NCBI GenBank assembly: GCA_026119855.1
Contig: JAOWBW010000485.1
Span: forward strand, 1,240,001-1,304,000
Reading direction: 5' to 3'
Length of the DNA: 64,000 nt
From: Campanula takesimana
Lineage: Eukaryota > Streptophyta > Magnoliopsida > Asterales > Campanulaceae
Every line of letters starts with the position of its first letter. Position 1 is the first letter of the stretch. Both the position numbers and the translations under genes were made by a program. Under the pieces are notes generated by a model. It saw nothing but the letters and a program-made list of their open reading frames with translations, was not told where the DNA came from and ran no database searches. This document shows, in pieces, positions 23,083-35,300 of this stretch.

Positions 23083-24680
23083 GCTTGTTAACGCAAGAAT
23101 GCGATGCATCAAAGACAAGAAGCACAAATGGAACAAACTCATGCTATGCGCAATTATTTATTCATCCAAGTTTACTTAAAAAAGCAATTTTATTCCTAAA
23201 TGGTTGGAAAAGATTTCTCTTCTTTTTCGCAACTACTCTAATTCCTAGATCAGTGGAGGACATCACTACACCTATAGACCCCTCGTTTTTCACCTGTATT
23301 GCACGCTCCCGAGGACAGACTGTCCCGGGCGAGGGTCCTATAGGGCACGCGGCTTCCACCGATCAAAAGAAGCGAACCTAGGGTCTAGTGCATCGTAAGG
23401 TTCCCAATATGCGGGTCATCCTAATCATGGTTAAGCCCCAGTCGGAATCGAGACTTTTCTCCGAAGGCTACACTGACGTTCCGACATGACCTCATTTTGA
23501 ATGAGGCGTCTCGATCCTTGACAATGGGCTTAAGGATGATTAAAATAACTCGTTCATTAGGGCTTAACGACACAGTGTCACCCTATCCTTAGTACATGGC
23601 CCTTGCTAATTGCGGTCGTCACTAACACACGAGTTGGAGGATGGTTAGGCCACGCTTGCATTTCATCAAGGAGTCACAACTCGGGCATTAATTTGGCCAC
23701 AATTAGCTTTAAGCACGTATCAAGGATGTGGTGACGTGAACTAGACCAAAAACCAACCATAGTCACGGTATTTGTGTGTCGCGGACAAGTGTGGTTGACT
23801 CGGTTCGGAAGGGAAGGTGGGATGGACCCGTGCGCGCATCGAAGGGAACAAGAGCGCCCAACGAGCTGCATCGTGGCATCCACCCCGGGTTTAAAGGGTA
23901 TTTGGAACGTGCACGGTCAAGTGCGCGTAGTGTGAAGTCATTCTATGCTACTTTTTTGAGTAAAAAGAGAGTTTTTCAATTCGTTTTTCGATATCATGAG
24001 CATGGCATAAGCAAGATATGAACAAGTATGAACAAGCATGAATTGAGCAATCTATACACAACAAATCAAAGAATATAAGCAAACAAAGACCAAAACTTGT
24101 ACATGTACCAAGTTGTGCACAAGAAAGAATTTTGAATCAAACTTTTGCAAAAGAAATATTTTACATTGAAACCCTTTTATACAAAGCAATTTGTGCACAA
24201 CGAGGAGACTCAAGAAAACCCTTACAAAAAAGGGGTTATGCACGATGAAGTTTTGGAAACCATTTTATTGACAAAAGATCATGCATAACCAAGTTTTATT
24301 ACCTTTTAAAACCAAGTTTTGGCCAAAAAAATGAAGGTAATGTGCACAAGTAAGACTGTAAATTTGGAACCTGGACAAGCAGAAGCAGAGGGGCACCCAG
24401 AATGTTGCAGCCCTGCACCAAACTGTTAATTGGCAACATTCTGGTCTCTACCCAAAGTAGCCGTACGGCTAAAGCAAGAGGGTGAAGATTTTTTTCTCAG
24501 TTTCTCCAACTTCTGATCATCAAGCCCCAGTTTATTGTGTTTCCAGAACGCATGTACTCAAAACAGTTCAAACAGAAACAGCAAACACACACAAATATGC
24601 AAGAAGTCAACTAACGGGAACGGGAGTTTGACCCACACAAGAATGCCCCCGAACATTCTAGAAAGAAGTCCGAAAGCACT
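23083..24680 (-). other. Tat/Ogre-like leader region (5' side of the internal region)
   Basis: Segment 23587-24023 is the partner of window bases 1-437. Further right, 24459-24470 is another AGCCGTACGGCT palindrome in the same context as in the LTR (CTCTACC, then AAAGT before the palindrome). No gene is recognisable. Confidence 0.65.
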
Positions 24681-24703
24681 CTACTCCCCAACGGAGTCGC
24701 CAC
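24681..24703 (-). other. Primer binding site of the Tat/Ogre-like element
   Basis: On the minus strand the LTR end (...TTACA) is followed by GTGGCGACTCCGTTGGGGA. It aligns with the other two Tat/Ogre-like primer sites in the window. Confidence 0.8.
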
Positions 24704-26211
24704 TGTAAGGATCCCGTCCTCGAGGGCGAAACACGCGAGGTTCGCACGAGGACAAAATGCCAAACACGGGAACCGGTCAAATTTAACGGAGTCGCCACAT
24801 TTTGTTAATTTTAAACCCAACAAAATGACAAAGGTTTGAGTTCAAAGGTTCGGAGGTCAGGTTACAACTTGGGAGGAGTTTTTACGTCTTCTCAAGTTGC
24901 CTCGGACAAAGCCGAGTCTCCCTAAGTTAGTTAAAATGTGCATATGTGTGTGTGTGTATTTAACGGAAAACATTCTGTTATTGATTTTATTTGAGAAACT
25001 CGGTTGAAAAGGGGGCCTTGAGTGATAAGATAAAGGTCAGAGGGCAAAACAGACAATTTTTCCCCTCTACCTAAAGTAGCCGTACGGCTGGAGGAGGCGA
25101 TCCTGGGGTTTTACAGTTTGCTCATGAACAGTCCAGTTCAGAACAGAAACAGGGTATTCTGTCTGAAGCTGGACAAACTGTTTGTGATCCCAGTTGGCAA
25201 GAAATCATTTTACAAGTTTTATAATATCATTCCTATGATAAATGATCATCACTTGGTCCCCAAAGACAAGTATTTGGGTGTGATCATGAGCAATCATAGG
25301 AGAAAATCAAGAGAGTTGATGAATGTCCCCTTTGGACCAAAGTTGGTCATTTGGTGAATAAAGATTGGAACTTTATCACCAAGATGACATCTTATGACTT
25401 AAAATCCTTCCAAGAGTCAAAAAAACACATAAAGATTGGATCTTTATGACCCAAAAGTGGGATTTTGAGGCTAAATCAAAGAGGAAAATGATGGACACTA
25501 AGGTTCCACCATCCTCATGATTATCATGGCCAAACAAGCACAACATTTAAATAAATAAAGAATATAAATGACAATCAACAAGTCTATGAGTGTCTAGGTT
25601 TAGAACCTCTTCCATACAAGGTATGGAGGGCACCTTTGAACTTCTCATAGCTTGGACAAGATAGTAATGTAATAGATAGATATATATAGTGCTTGATAAT
25701 GGACAAGTCTTGCAAGAAACAAAAGGTGCTTGAAATGGACAAGTCTTTGCATGAATGAATAGTAAATACATGTATAACCAAGATACAAGAAAGAAAATAG
25801 GAGTAAGATGAAGAGAAATGAGGGGGGAGGTGGCTTTACCTATGATGGTTAAGGCCAATCTTCCTTTCTTCTCTCCTTTTTTGTATGTGATCACTCTCAC
25901 TCTTTCTCTGTGGCAATTCCAGCAGAGTGACCTTTCTAATGTGTATTTCTCCCCCCCCCCTGAAATGATTAGCAAGGGGTTCTATTTATAGGGACTGAGG
26001 GCGCCCAAACCAGCCATACGGCTAGGCCCCTCTAGTTCCCAAATCATCCGTACGGCTCAGCCTGGCGAGCTTCTGGATTTTTCCGATTTTATACCAGAGT
26101 AGTCCTGGAATTTATAGTTTATCCTAGGGAGGTCCTGGCCTATCATCTTATCCCTGAAACGGTGCTAAGGCTACCTCTAAGATAGGTCGGTTTCAGATTG
26201 GGGTACTTACA
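24704..26211 (-). repeat. Tat/Ogre-like LTR, right copy (5' LTR of the element)
   Basis: The LTR is 1508 bp and about 99 percent identical to 12697-14203. Palindrome copies are at 25078-25089 and 26012-26023 (here mutated to CATACGGCT) with a variant at 26046-26057. It abuts transposase coding sequence at 26212. Confidence 0.93.
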
Positions 26212-27892
26212 GTGGGCACTCAAGAATTTGCAAAGTCTTTTCCATACTCCCCACATGCCTACAGTTTTCTTAACTGATCGTGACTTGGCTTTCATTAATG
26301 CTGTCCAAATGGTATTTCCCGAGACCGCACACCATTTGTGTCGAAGGCATATCGAAGTCAATGTTAGAAAGAGGGCGTTGGGTAGAACTAGTATCCTGGA
26401 GTTCGCACTATCATTCATGAAGAGATTCAATTATGCAATATCAGCCGCTACTCGCTCAGAGTGGGACACCCGTTGGCAATTGTTTTGTGATCATTACAGC
26501 TCTTATCCTGATTTATTGACCTACCTCCAGGAGACATGGATTGGTCCATACTCTACGAGTATTTTGTCCATGCACACAGATCAGTTACTACACTTCGGAA
26601 CCCATACCACGAACAGGGATGAGAGTGAGCATAACATGTTGAAGAAGGCCTTGGGGAGTGCTTCTTCTACTTTTGACACATTATTCAAAAAGGCTCATGA
26701 GATTATGAAAATCCAAATAACAACAATCAAAGCTAGTATGGAGCAATCAAAGAGCAGAATTCCAAATGATATGAAGACATGTGATCTGTATCACGGCATA
26801 TTGGGGCGAGTGTCAAAGGCAGCCTTGGACATCATCAACGAAGAACGGAGTCGTTGTGGGGGTAATGTCATGGATGCTTCCGATTGTGGGTGTTACTTGA
26901 GGCGAACACATGGACTTCCATGTAGTCACGAGATTGCATGCATACAAAAGTCTGGGGGCCGGATAGAGTTGTCCTCGATTCATGCTTTCTGGAAGAAGTT
27001 GGACATTGAACTAGAATACTGTCCAACTGGGCCTGATTTTGAAGCTGTGTTGAATGAACTGCAGAACGCACCTGCACCGGTAAAGAGAAGGTTATTCCAA
27101 ACGATAAATGAAGGTCTACATCCACAAACCGGAGATGCTTCTGAGCCGGATCATATTTCAAAGGCAAATAAACCCCGGAACACCAGTTGTAGAGTACTGT
27201 CAGATTGGGAGCGTACCGACAGAAATTTTGGAGTCCCCACTACACCACCCTCCACTAGCAGCAGGTCTAGATCTTCATTTATTGCATCAACCCAATCAGG
27301 TTTGATGTCGCGGGAGTCACCCAATCCAAAATCAGCTTCAAACACTACACCATCTAGCCCTACTACTCCTACATCTCTTCCACCACTAGCTGGTTTAGGT
27401 CGTGGGAGAGGTAGAGGTAGAGGTCGAGGTCGGGGTCGGGGATGGGGATGGGGACGGGGTCGTGGAAATGGACAAGTCAATGATATACATACTTCTGGGT
27501 ATAGGATGTTGATTGCACCTATCATTGTCCCATTTATTGATGGCTTCACAGATGTGATGGGTGATGGAAATTGTGTATATAGACCAGTAGAAGCGCAAAT
27601 ATACAGAACTGAGGAGATGTGGCAAAGAGTGCGCTCAGATTGTGCCAAGGAGCTGCTTCATCGCCGCGAGCTTTATGAGAGAGTTATGCCTTGGAGAGAT
27701 ATGGACGAGCTCTATAGTCGCATTGCTCACTATGCCTCACCGTGTTCGGAATATTATTGGTTGATACTCTCCAGAAATTTAAAGCTTAACAGAATTACAA
27801 ACCAGAAATTTAAAGGCAAACAAAAGCTTAAGAGAATTACAAACCATGATTTCAAACTGAAACATATCCCAAAACATAAACTTGTTTTGTAA
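26212..27892 (+). pseudogene. Mutator-like transposase, C-terminal part with SWIM and OTU-like domains
   Basis: The frame is open from the LTR boundary to 27892 but lacks the N-terminal half of a Mutator-like (MULE) transposase. Visible in order: the end of the DDE core (VFLTDRDLAFINAV, then HHLCRRHIEVN); a SWIM zinc finger (CGCYLRRTHGLPCSH); a long Ser/Pro/Thr-rich linker; an Arg-Gly repeat (about 27400-27480); and an OTU-type cysteine protease start (DVMGDGNCVYRPVEAQ). The OTU part ends soon after ASPCSEYYW near 27760, and the tail is low-complexity, so it is truncated at that side too. The Tat/Ogre-like element interrupts it; if that was a simple insertion, the missing 5' half should lie left of this window. 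A convergent PMD remnant follows. Confidence 0.85.
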
Positions 27893-28179
27893 CCAGAATT
27901 TACAAACATATCCTACAATTTACAAACCATAACATAAACTACCAAATGTATGTAATCACAAACTGAAACAATGTATCCCAAAATTAACATATCCCAAAAC
28001 ATAAACTACCAAATCATAAACTACCAAATCATCACGCGTCTCCAACATGGGGCATACTCTCTCCAACCTGAAATTAAAGGTTACAAATCATTAATTGACA
28101 ACCTCCGTCCCATAACTGAAACAATAAAGAATCAAATCCCTAAAAAATGAAAATGTGATAATAAAAAGGGAAATAGTAC
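27893..28179. other. Spacer between convergent MULE and PMD remnants
   Basis: AT-rich sequence with short repeats of CATAAACTACCAAAT. No gene seen. Confidence 0.6.
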
Positions 28180-29174
28180 CTAAAAGGGACCTCCTAATAG
28201 CTCGTGCGCCCGTCTAATCTGATCTATGACATCCGCGGGTATCCTGTCATCCGTGAGCATCGGAAGTAGTATATCACGTGCCTCTACAACCCTAGGCAGA
28301 GGTGGAACGTTAACTAGGCCATCATGATTCGGATTAGTAATCCGAACATGAGTCCTAGCCAGAAACCACTGCATATACTGAGAAATAACAGGATCAGATG
28401 CGCTCACGGACGGCCCCCATCGACGCTCTGGATCGAAAACCCCCAAGCCGTCCTCTAACCAATCCTCCCATATATCATCACGCGCTCCATACGACTTCTT
28501 GTACCCTTTTTGACCAGCCATCAACGAACAATCACAGCCGGTGGCCAAGGGGTCTCTGGGGATTTTCTGCTGGATCTCAAACTGCCGGGTAACACGATCA
28601 GGCATATACGCTTCGGTGATATCCTGTAAGCGTATAACCCCACGGAAGTATGAGACCGGAAAAAGCGCCTCTGGGGTGGTACCGTTGGGAGTCCAACAAA
28701 CCTAAAAATGAATTTGTTAGACAACGTCAACAGAAATAACAAGTATAACAATTTGTAAAACTTTAAATATAACTAACTCACCCTATCAACCGTCATCGTA
28801 TCCAGGGTGTACCGGAACTTCAATAGATGGGGCATTTCCCTTCCGGCCGTATCAGTACGTACCCATCTACGAGCTCTCGGCTGGCCCTCCCTCCATGAGG
28901 GGTCAATATCTTTCCGGAAAACCGGAAAGTACTCATATATCCAGGCCTGCAAATGTATGAAATAAATAAGTAAACAATGTTATAACAATAAATACATGTT
29001 GTAATTATTAAATGATTGTTAAATATTACCTCTAAAAGACTCAAACAACCACTAATCTGCTTGCATCCATATCTAGACGCCTTCCCCAACTCCCGGTATA
29101 GGTATACCAACGCAGCTGTCCCCCAGGAGAGGTCCCTCACTCTATCAATATCCACGCACAATGAAAGGTAGTCT
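28180..29174 (-). pseudogene. Plant mobile domain (PMD/MAIN-like) gene, 5'-truncated, three exons visible
   Basis: On the minus strand the coding exons are 29174-29030, 28946-28782 and 28701-28180. They have good splice sites (GTAAT donor at 29029; GCAG acceptor before 28946; GTGAG donor after 28782; TTTTTAG acceptor before 28701) and reading frames that stay open. The translated pieces carry PMD-type motifs: SWGTAALVYLYREL and QISGCLSLLE, then WIYEYFP and PRARRWVR, then RVTRQFEIQQKIP. PMD proteins are known as MAIN-like host genes and as partners carried by Mutator-like and gypsy elements; the convergent MULE next door suggests the second. The 5' part is cut off exactly at the copia B LTR (29175), and its missing half is not on the other side of copia B. 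Confidence 0.82.
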
Positions 29175-30657
29175 TGTTGGTGTTGGTGCCCTAGGCACGT
29201 TTGTTGAACGTTGTAAGTTATCATGATAATAAAGAGATAATAGGATTATTATTATAGCTCATGTTTGCTTATAATAATCTCCGTCCCTAGAGCTTGTTAA
29301 GCACTAGTATAAAGGCTAAATGATCATGGGATGATCATGTTAGATTTATGGGTACTTGTTTGGAACAAGGTACTGGACATGACCCGCGGTATGAGATTTA
29401 TGTCATGGTCGATGTCATATATATAAATCTCATATTAGTTATGTCATTTGAGTCCTTAGACATGAAGTTATTATAGTCTTCCACTTGATGAACATTATGT
29501 TTGACATATTCAAACGCTGCCTTAACACGGTAGTTATAAAGGGTATGATTGGCATGATTGGATTCACGTAGGGAAGAATAATAAGCTAAATGGATTTGTC
29601 CCTCTTCGGAGAGATGTCAAGCTTGGGCCCCTCGAAGGAATGATGTTGATGAAATGTTTGGCCAAACTCAAATGGATTGATTGGATCAATGTCATTTGGA
29701 TTATCAACATATTCGGAATCGAGAAAGTATTGAACATTACAAGTTGACTTGTTGACCATGACTTGTGTTCAATGACATCGTGGACAAAGGGATTATGACA
29801 TGTTCTAAAAGGAATGCGAACTTGTATCTAGTTATACTATTTGGGTAGGTATGACGGTTTGCTAGAACCTAATCATATCTTATGGTTTCATGTTTGAACC
29901 CATTGCCAACTTAGTATAATCCTAGAGGGTCACACACAATAGAACGAATCTTTAAAAGGACTATATTGGAATTTTGGAAATTTTGGACATTCTGGGGAAG
30001 TGGGCGACCGCACAGTATGGACTGGGCGGCCGCACACTTAGCTCAATTTTGTACCAGTTTTGCTTCAGATAGTTGTGCGACCGCACAGATGATTTTGGGC
30101 GGCCGCACAGTACTGTCGGGGACAGATTCCTAATTTGATTCGGAAAGGAATTTTGGACGGGTTTAGACACAAGTTTCCTATTTGGAATAGGTCTAACTTG
30201 TATATAAACATCAAAAATTCGGCCAAGAACAGAACCTAAGCTTTTGTGCAAGTCTCCAAAGAGTTTGAGAGAGTTTATTTTGTTCTAAGAAATCCTAGAT
30301 TGAAGAACAAAATTATACACAAAGAAAATTCCATATAGTTCATATTAATTATGAAAACGTGTTTCATAATTTGGTCTAGCAACCAAGATCAAGTGTTCTT
30401 GATATTCGTTCGTGGTGTGGATACCGCTAGAGGGTGAAACTTATCATCTTCTTAGTTCGTGATTCTTGCTTTGTTCGTGATCAAGATTTCAAGCCTCCAT
30501 CGAATTCAAGGTTGCAAAATCAAAGGCATCAAGGGTTAGTATTCTAGTATTCATTATGTTGTATTTGACTTAATCATATGAATGGATCTATGGGCTTTGG
30601 GTTTCATTAAATTTTAAATGCTTAATTCCGCTGCGCATGTGACTACGAAACCCAACA
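29175..30657 (+). repeat. Copia B 5' LTR
   Basis: The LTR starts TGTTGGTGTTGG and ends CCCAACA. A TATA box lies near 30200 (GTATATAAACATC). Upstream are four GC-rich motifs alternating GGGCGACCGCACA and GGGCGGCCGCACA (30001, 30023, 30074 and 30096). Copia A has a different motif at the homologous positions. Confidence 0.95.
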
Positions 30658-30658
30658 G

Positions 30659-30671
30659 TGGTATCAGAGCC
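30659..30671 (+). other. Primer binding site of copia B (initiator-Met tRNA type)
   Basis: TGGTATCAGAGCC, one base after the LTR end; unmutated although the coding region is decayed. Confidence 0.95.
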
Positions 30672-32303
30672 CCGTTCATGTTGATTATTTCAATACTAGA
30701 TCATGTTGTGTGTATATAAATTGTTTATGTGCCAAGCATGATATGAATATTGGATTATATGATGTTTATGTGTTATGTGATTTTATGTGGTTTATTGTTT
30801 TACAACTTTAATCGCACGATTCAATCGCAATAAATATTATGATGGATTCTGAATTGTTTGATTATTAATTCTGATTGGATCATGGTCTTAATAATCGGGG
30901 AAATACAATTTTGAGACAAATTTTCGAACTTCAAAATTCCTTCTGATGCGTTTGGGCGACCGCACAAATATCCCTGGGCGGCCGCACATGTTTGGGCGAC
31001 CGCACAGGAGAGTTTGGGCGGCCGCACAGTTCACTGATTCTGTTCTGATTTTGGTTAAAATTGGAATTTGGAATTTTTCGAGAGATCCAACCGAACCAGT
31101 AACAAAACCAGACCAGACTTGCTGATCTGGAATGGGCTTTGGGTAGTTGGTTTGAGTGTGGATCTTGGGGTTTGATTTTCCTATTTGTTTTAGTCTTGTG
31201 ATTCTAAGATTGGTTCAAGGTTTGGATGGCTAATCTACGTTCATCGAGATTGTGTTTCCCAAACTTGACCGCAATCAAAGTTTCAAAGATAAATCGAAGT
31301 TAGAATTATGAAGAGTTCATAATTGCTAAAATTGAGAAACAAAGTTCTTGATTCAATGATTGGAGATCCATGTGGAATTGTGAATGCAATTGGCTTACGT
31401 TCATCGAGACCATCTATTGCTTAGTTTCGGCCACATGGACTACTTTCACGGTCTCTTGAATTAGTGCGGGATTGTGGTTGCCTAACGGCTTAGTTCGACC
31501 GCACTTCTTGTTGTCTTGATTTGGAAATAACGACCAAAGTTGAAAAGGTCTCATCCTCATAATTATAGAGAAACTAATAACACATAAATATTGTGCTTAA
31601 ATTAATGGAGATTAATTTAGTGGCTAAACTTGATGCGTAACATGTTTATCTTATGTGCTCATAAATGTGTTGTATGCTATATGTGATGAACCTTCAAGAA
31701 AGTTTTAAGTCCTTTTTGCCATACCATGATTAAAACACTTGTAAGTACACGGGTATTTTCATGTGGGCTCGCCAAAGCGAGGTGCATTGATTTTATCTTT
31801 GTATGAGCAAGATGAGTGAATAAGAGTTTCCTATGCGTTTAAAATGGTTGGACTTAATTAGGCGTCAAAACAGTTTTGGGCCTAGGCAAAAGATGAGATT
31901 AAACATGCTTTTGAAATTGGATCCCTAAGAATCATATTGGATATGATTGACAAGAAATTGTCTACCTAATTAATTTGATTTTGAGCGGTGCGCCATAGCG
32001 TACTTGAAATTAAATTAAAGTTGGATCTTAGTCCAAATTTAAAGGAATCTCATAAAAGAATCTGAGAGTCATATGAGATATGATTGACAGGGTTGTCTAC
32101 CTAATTAATTTGGTTTTGAGCGGTGCGCCAAAGCGTACTCAAGATTAAATTAAAGTTGGATCTTAGCCCATTTAAATTATATTATACATTGGATGTATAA
32201 GAAGGTTATATAATTTAGTGGGAGTATTTTTGGAAAATACATTATTTATCTCTTTAATGAGATTGGTACTTGTAAAATTTTGGAAATTTTGCATAAGTTG
32301 TAG
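30672..32303 (+). other. Copia B leader
   Basis: This untranslated leader is homologous to that of copia A. It carries four more GACCGCACA/GGCCGCACA motifs (30952-31029). CGC-loop-GCG hairpins lie at 31768-31781, 31988-32003 and 32123-32138. The last two lie in a tandem duplication of about 110 bp (roughly 31940-32030 and 32075-32165) that copia A lacks. Confidence 0.75.
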
Positions 32304-35300
32304 ATGACATCTAAAATCGTTGCGATTAATCCTTGTTAAGGATAAAGCTTCAAAAGAATGGTACAAACTTCATCGATTGGATCCTGAGCCTAAGAATGGT
32401 TCTAAGGCAAGAAGATGGGTTGTACATTCTTGATGGGCCTATTCCTAAAGAACCCAAAGCCGGAATAGACAATCACAAGAATCATGAGTATGATTCTAGG
32501 AATGTGAGTTGTCTTATACTCGCGATTATGTGCTCAAAACTCCAACAGAGTTTGGAACTTGTGGAAGCCTATTAGATAGGCGTGGAGTTGAGTTACATGT
32601 TTCAAAGAGCAATCTAAGCAAGAGAGGTATAAAACCATTGTTGCATTCACTCATTGCAAAATGAATAAAGGGCAATAAGTGGAACCTCACATGCTTAAGA
32701 TAAAGGCTACGTAGAGCATCTTAAGAAACTTGGTTGTCCAATTGGATTGGAGCAAGCCACGGATCTCATTCTTGATTCATTGTTCAAATGTTATGATCAC
32801 TTAGTGATGAACTATAACATGCTTGGAATGAATAAGAATCTCTCCGAGTTGCATGATATGCTGAAAAATTGCGGAGATGAAGATAATGGAGAAAGGTTCT
32901 CCAATACTCATGGTTCATGATGGAAAGGAGGCCAAATGCCAAAAAGAAAGGTAAGACAGACTTGTCAAGCCTAAAGGAAATAATTATGGTTAAAATAATA
33001 ACTCTAAATTGATGCAATTTTGTAAAGTGGCAATTGGATTGACCATTTAGAATTGTAGTCAAAATTCTGGGTGATCAATAAAAGGAATGGTAGTGGGACT
33101 ACCACTCGGAATATTTATGTTATAAATTATTCTTTCTAAATTTAATTATTGGGTATTGGATACCAGAATAATTAGTAAGATGAAAGACTACTTATAGTAA
33201 TGTTTTATCTACAAACAGTAATGATGCAATGGTTGCAACATTGTTCGTAGAACACTTGTAAAGTGACTTTACTGATGAAGTAGAAAAACATTATTTTGTT
33301 ATAAGATAATGAAGGATATTAATTTCTTATTTGGAATAAGAAAAGTGCTTTATTTATTATGATTTACTTCATTGTGTTATCATATAAATAAATCTTATAT
33401 CCTAAATCTTGAAGAACAAAATAATAAAGACTATAACATAAATAATTAAAATTCTTTATGCATTATTGCTTTAATCAAATAAATGAGAAATGCATATCTA
33501 AAATTCCATGGGACGGAGTTTTAAGTCATATGATTTGGAATCACATGATTTATGCAAATCTTATTTACTTGGATCAAGACATCTTTTACTATGATTGGTA
33601 AAAAGGATAATGTTTTAATTGACCTAATACATTTTGATGTGTATGGTGCATTAAGAAGAAATGCTAAAAGAGAATTTTGGTTATACTTGGTAAAACTATT
33701 CAAAAAAAAATTATGATTGGATCATGATGATGGATAATTAAACCGAAAATTTGACAGTCATCATTAAAGTTGTGAAATGGTTTCACAAATTAACTTCACT
33801 AAGAATATCATTCTAAATGATATGTCTGCGTGAAAGTATAAGAACCTTATTGGATATGGTTCATTAGATGATAAAGTCAAATTGATCTTCCATTATTAAT
33901 TTTGGGGTTATGTATTTGAAACCGCTATGATTATACTAATCTGAATTCCAGCTTGAGAGGTTAAAAGATGAAAGAAAACTCGGTTTGCCTTTCGCAAAGA
34001 TTTAAGATGGTGAGACCTTTTGTAAAGGAGTTGTCTGGGACACACTCACATTTAAATCTAATAAATATATTTTCATGGGATATCCTAAGGAAACTTGAGG
34101 ATATAATTTTACTCATAAGAAACAAATGGTTTGTTGATTATGATGATACTTTTCTAGATAAATGGTTTATCTCTAAAAGAATCAATGGGAGTAAAATGTA
34201 TCTCGAATGGTTCGAGACCTAGAAAATATATATTTTAACCTAAAATGGAAGTTGAACAAGTTTTCACAAGGAGTCGTGAAAAGTCCATTCAAAAGATATA
34301 CAAGAACTTGCGTATGTGATAGGACACAATCTATTGCAAGAAATATTGGATATTTCGAAATAGAAAGTGTTGAGGTAAAGTTCATTTGGAATGAAGTATT
34401 TACCATCTATCAAAGATGCAATGTCAACTCCACATATTTAGATTTTAATGACTTGGAGTCATGAAATCTAAAAGGCAACCCATGTGTAATAATCAAGTTT
34501 GGAACTTGATCATTCTAACCTAAGGTGTAAAAACCAAAGGAGAGGAATGAGTTTTCTTGGAGAAAATTTTACATGGATAGCAAAGAAATTTACTAGAATT
34601 CTCATAGTCACATGTTCATATTTGGAATATGAAAATTGACAAAATGATGTCAAAACAAGTGTTCCTCAACGGGAACTCACTTAAGGATGTATTGGATACA
34701 ACCTAAAGGTTTTGATAGTCAAGAAAATTCTAAAAGGTATAAAAGTTGCGAAGATTCATTGGATGGATTGAAGCAAGCTTTTGGGAGTTGGAATCTCCGT
34801 TTTGATAAGTCATAGAGCTTGGCTTGATCAAGAACGAAGATGAATCTTGTATATACAAGAAGATTAGTGGGAGCATAGTGCTATTCCTTATTTAATATAT
34901 GTGGATGACATATTGCTCATTGGAAACGACATTCCTACACAAAGACTTTGTTAAGAAAGTGTTTCGCAATGAAGAATATGGATGAAGCTACATATGTTCT
35001 TGGCATTAAGATCTATAGAGATAGATCAAGAAGGCTAATTGGTTTAAGCCAAAGTACATACATTGACAAAGTCATTTAGAAGATTCCGCAAGGAAGATTC
35101 TAAGAGAGGACGGTTGTTAATGTCACATGGAGTTTTCTATGCAAAGACTCAAATGTCCTGAGACAAATGATGAGCATGAGAAGAATGAATGGGATGCCAT
35201 TTTGCTTCGGCAATTGGATCCATCATACCATGATAAGTACTAAGCCGGATATATCTAAATGCTTGGAGCATGACGAGTAGATATTAATCCGACAACCGGT

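Larger units (their letters stand above)
12697..26211 (-). mobile_element. Tat/Ogre-like non-autonomous LTR retrotransposon (minus strand)
   Basis: The two LTRs are 1507 bp (12697-14203) and 1508 bp (24704-26211), differing at roughly 11 positions by eye. They flank a 10.5-kb internal region that includes a 3.7-kb hAT insertion. On the minus strand the 5' LTR is the right one, since a primer site follows it at 24703 and lower. The left LTR is also followed by a primer site, so it is shared with another unit extending to 1-437 and beyond. The internal region has no gag-pol frame; it holds tandem arrays and hairpin motifs also found, in the same relative order and sense, in the LARD at 35583-48211. 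It is probably mobilised in trans. Confidence 0.82.

Noticed and set aside
12697..26211. Reading the pair of LTRs as one simple complete insertion
   Set aside because: The left LTR is also followed by a primer site, so it is shared with another unit; there is no outer target duplication to check inside the window.
27151..27648. 165-codon minus-strand frame opposite the transposase
   Set aside because: Antisense shadow of the Ser/Pro/Arg-Gly-rich transposase linker.
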